Part shown: one piece after another, positions 15,528-15,893 of the stretch | Layout: the number at the start of each line of letters is the position of its first letter | Numbering within the stretch: position 1 is the first letter of the stretch | Assembly (NCBI GenBank): GCA_046756445.1 | Contig: JBHHWI010000067.1 | Span: 1 to 15,893, forward strand | Reading direction: 5' to 3' | DNA length: 15,893 nt | DNA from: JACZWL01 sp046756445 | GTDB lineage: Bacteria; Pseudomonadota; Gammaproteobacteria; Steroidobacterales; Woeseiaceae | Notes under the pieces: generated by a model | Seen by the model: the letters and a program-made list of their open reading frames with translations, nothing else | Told to the model about the DNA's origin: nothing | Database searches by the model: none | Translations under genes and position numbers: made by a program

Positions 15528-15893
15528 ACTGCAAAAACGGCTCGCAGAAGACGCTCGCCGGATTCAGGCGGACCCGGGTCCGGAACTGCAGGAACGCATC
15601 CGTGCTTCGCTCGAAGCGACACGGCCGGCGGATCGTACACCCCGACCGAAAGCCACACCGGGTACTTCACTGTGGTTGGCCAGCAGCCTGACCGGGCTGG
15701 CGGCTGCCCTGGTGATCATCGCGGTACTCAATACGAACGGCGGTGTCGAGCCGACCACACCGACAGATATTGCGCCGCAGCCTCAGATCAACCTCTCGAT
15801 TCAGGGCTTCCCCTTGAATACCGAAACGGCGGAATGGACCGCCCCCCTGGAGCAAGAGCTCGAGAACCTGCAGTCCGATCTGGAAAAAGCCAG
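15520..15893 (+). CDS. Single-pass membrane protein, probable anti-sigma factor, 3' truncated by window
   Basis: The ATG at 15520 overlaps the sigma-factor stop by 8 bases and the frame runs to the window end; 124 residues are visible. The N-terminal 48 residues are charged and hydrophilic (MDRLQKRLAEDARRIQADPG), suited to a cytoplasmic sigma-binding part. One hydrophobic segment follows at about 50-70 (LWLASSLTGLAAALVIIAVL), then a Pro/Thr-rich stretch on the periplasmic side and a Glu/Leu-rich, probably helical end (107-124). No zinc-binding HxxxCxxC anti-sigma motif is seen, so it would be a ZAS-less type. The anti-sigma role rests on gene overlap and topology, not on a recognised domain. 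Confidence 0.65.
   Translation, partial: MDRLQKRLAEDARRIQADPGPELQERIRASLEATRPADRTPRPKATPGTSLWLASSLTGLAAALVIIAVLNTNGGVEPTTPTDIAPQPQINLSIQGFPLNTETAEWTAPLEQELENLQSDLEKA

Overview
The window reads as a piece of chromosome from a GC-rich (high-50s % by eye) diderm bacterium, most likely a gammaproteobacterium. The basis is indirect: an RND pump with periplasmic adaptor, a Tat-exported flavoprotein, a lipoprotein enzyme, an ECF sigma factor and proteobacterial-type PssA. The species cannot be named. Coding density is very high. No tRNA, rRNA, CRISPR array or mobile element was seen.

Region 1 (1-2682, plus strand): the 3' part of a phosphatidylserine synthase gene, a class III PLP enzyme closely resembling ethanolamine-phosphate phospho-lyase (AGXT2L/ETNPPL group), and a DgoA/Eda-type 2-keto-3-deoxy aldolase homologue. 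In the aldolase the Schiff-base lysine position holds Arg135.

Region 2 (2683-8478, minus strand): a three-gene operon read from 8478 downward. It encodes a periplasmic adaptor, an RND efflux permease and a lipoprotein amidohydrolase. Its promoter carries a near-perfect inverted repeat over the -10 region, which looks like a repressor operator, but no regulator gene lies next to it. The last gene ends exactly where region 1 ends; the two stop codons form the palindrome TGATCA.

Region 3 (8759-13932, plus strand): a tight four-gene operon. It encodes a PutP-like sodium/solute symporter (TTG start), a Tat-exported FAD amine oxidase of the spermidine-dehydrogenase (SpdH) type, an NhaC-family antiporter and a signal-peptide-bearing DUF861-type cupin. 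The simplest reading is oxidation of an amine or amino compound in the periplasm, coupled to sodium-dependent uptake and counter-transport. The substrate is unknown.

Region 4 (14025-15893, plus strand): an unrecognised exported acidic protein, an ECF sigma factor (GTG start), and the 5' end of a single-pass membrane protein overlapping the sigma gene by 8 bases, probably its anti-sigma factor. This looks like an envelope-sensing regulatory unit.

The most unusual points are the aldolase homologue without its catalytic lysine, the SpdH-type transporter/oxidase operon, the orphan operator on the pump promoter, and the hydrolase carried in the pump operon.
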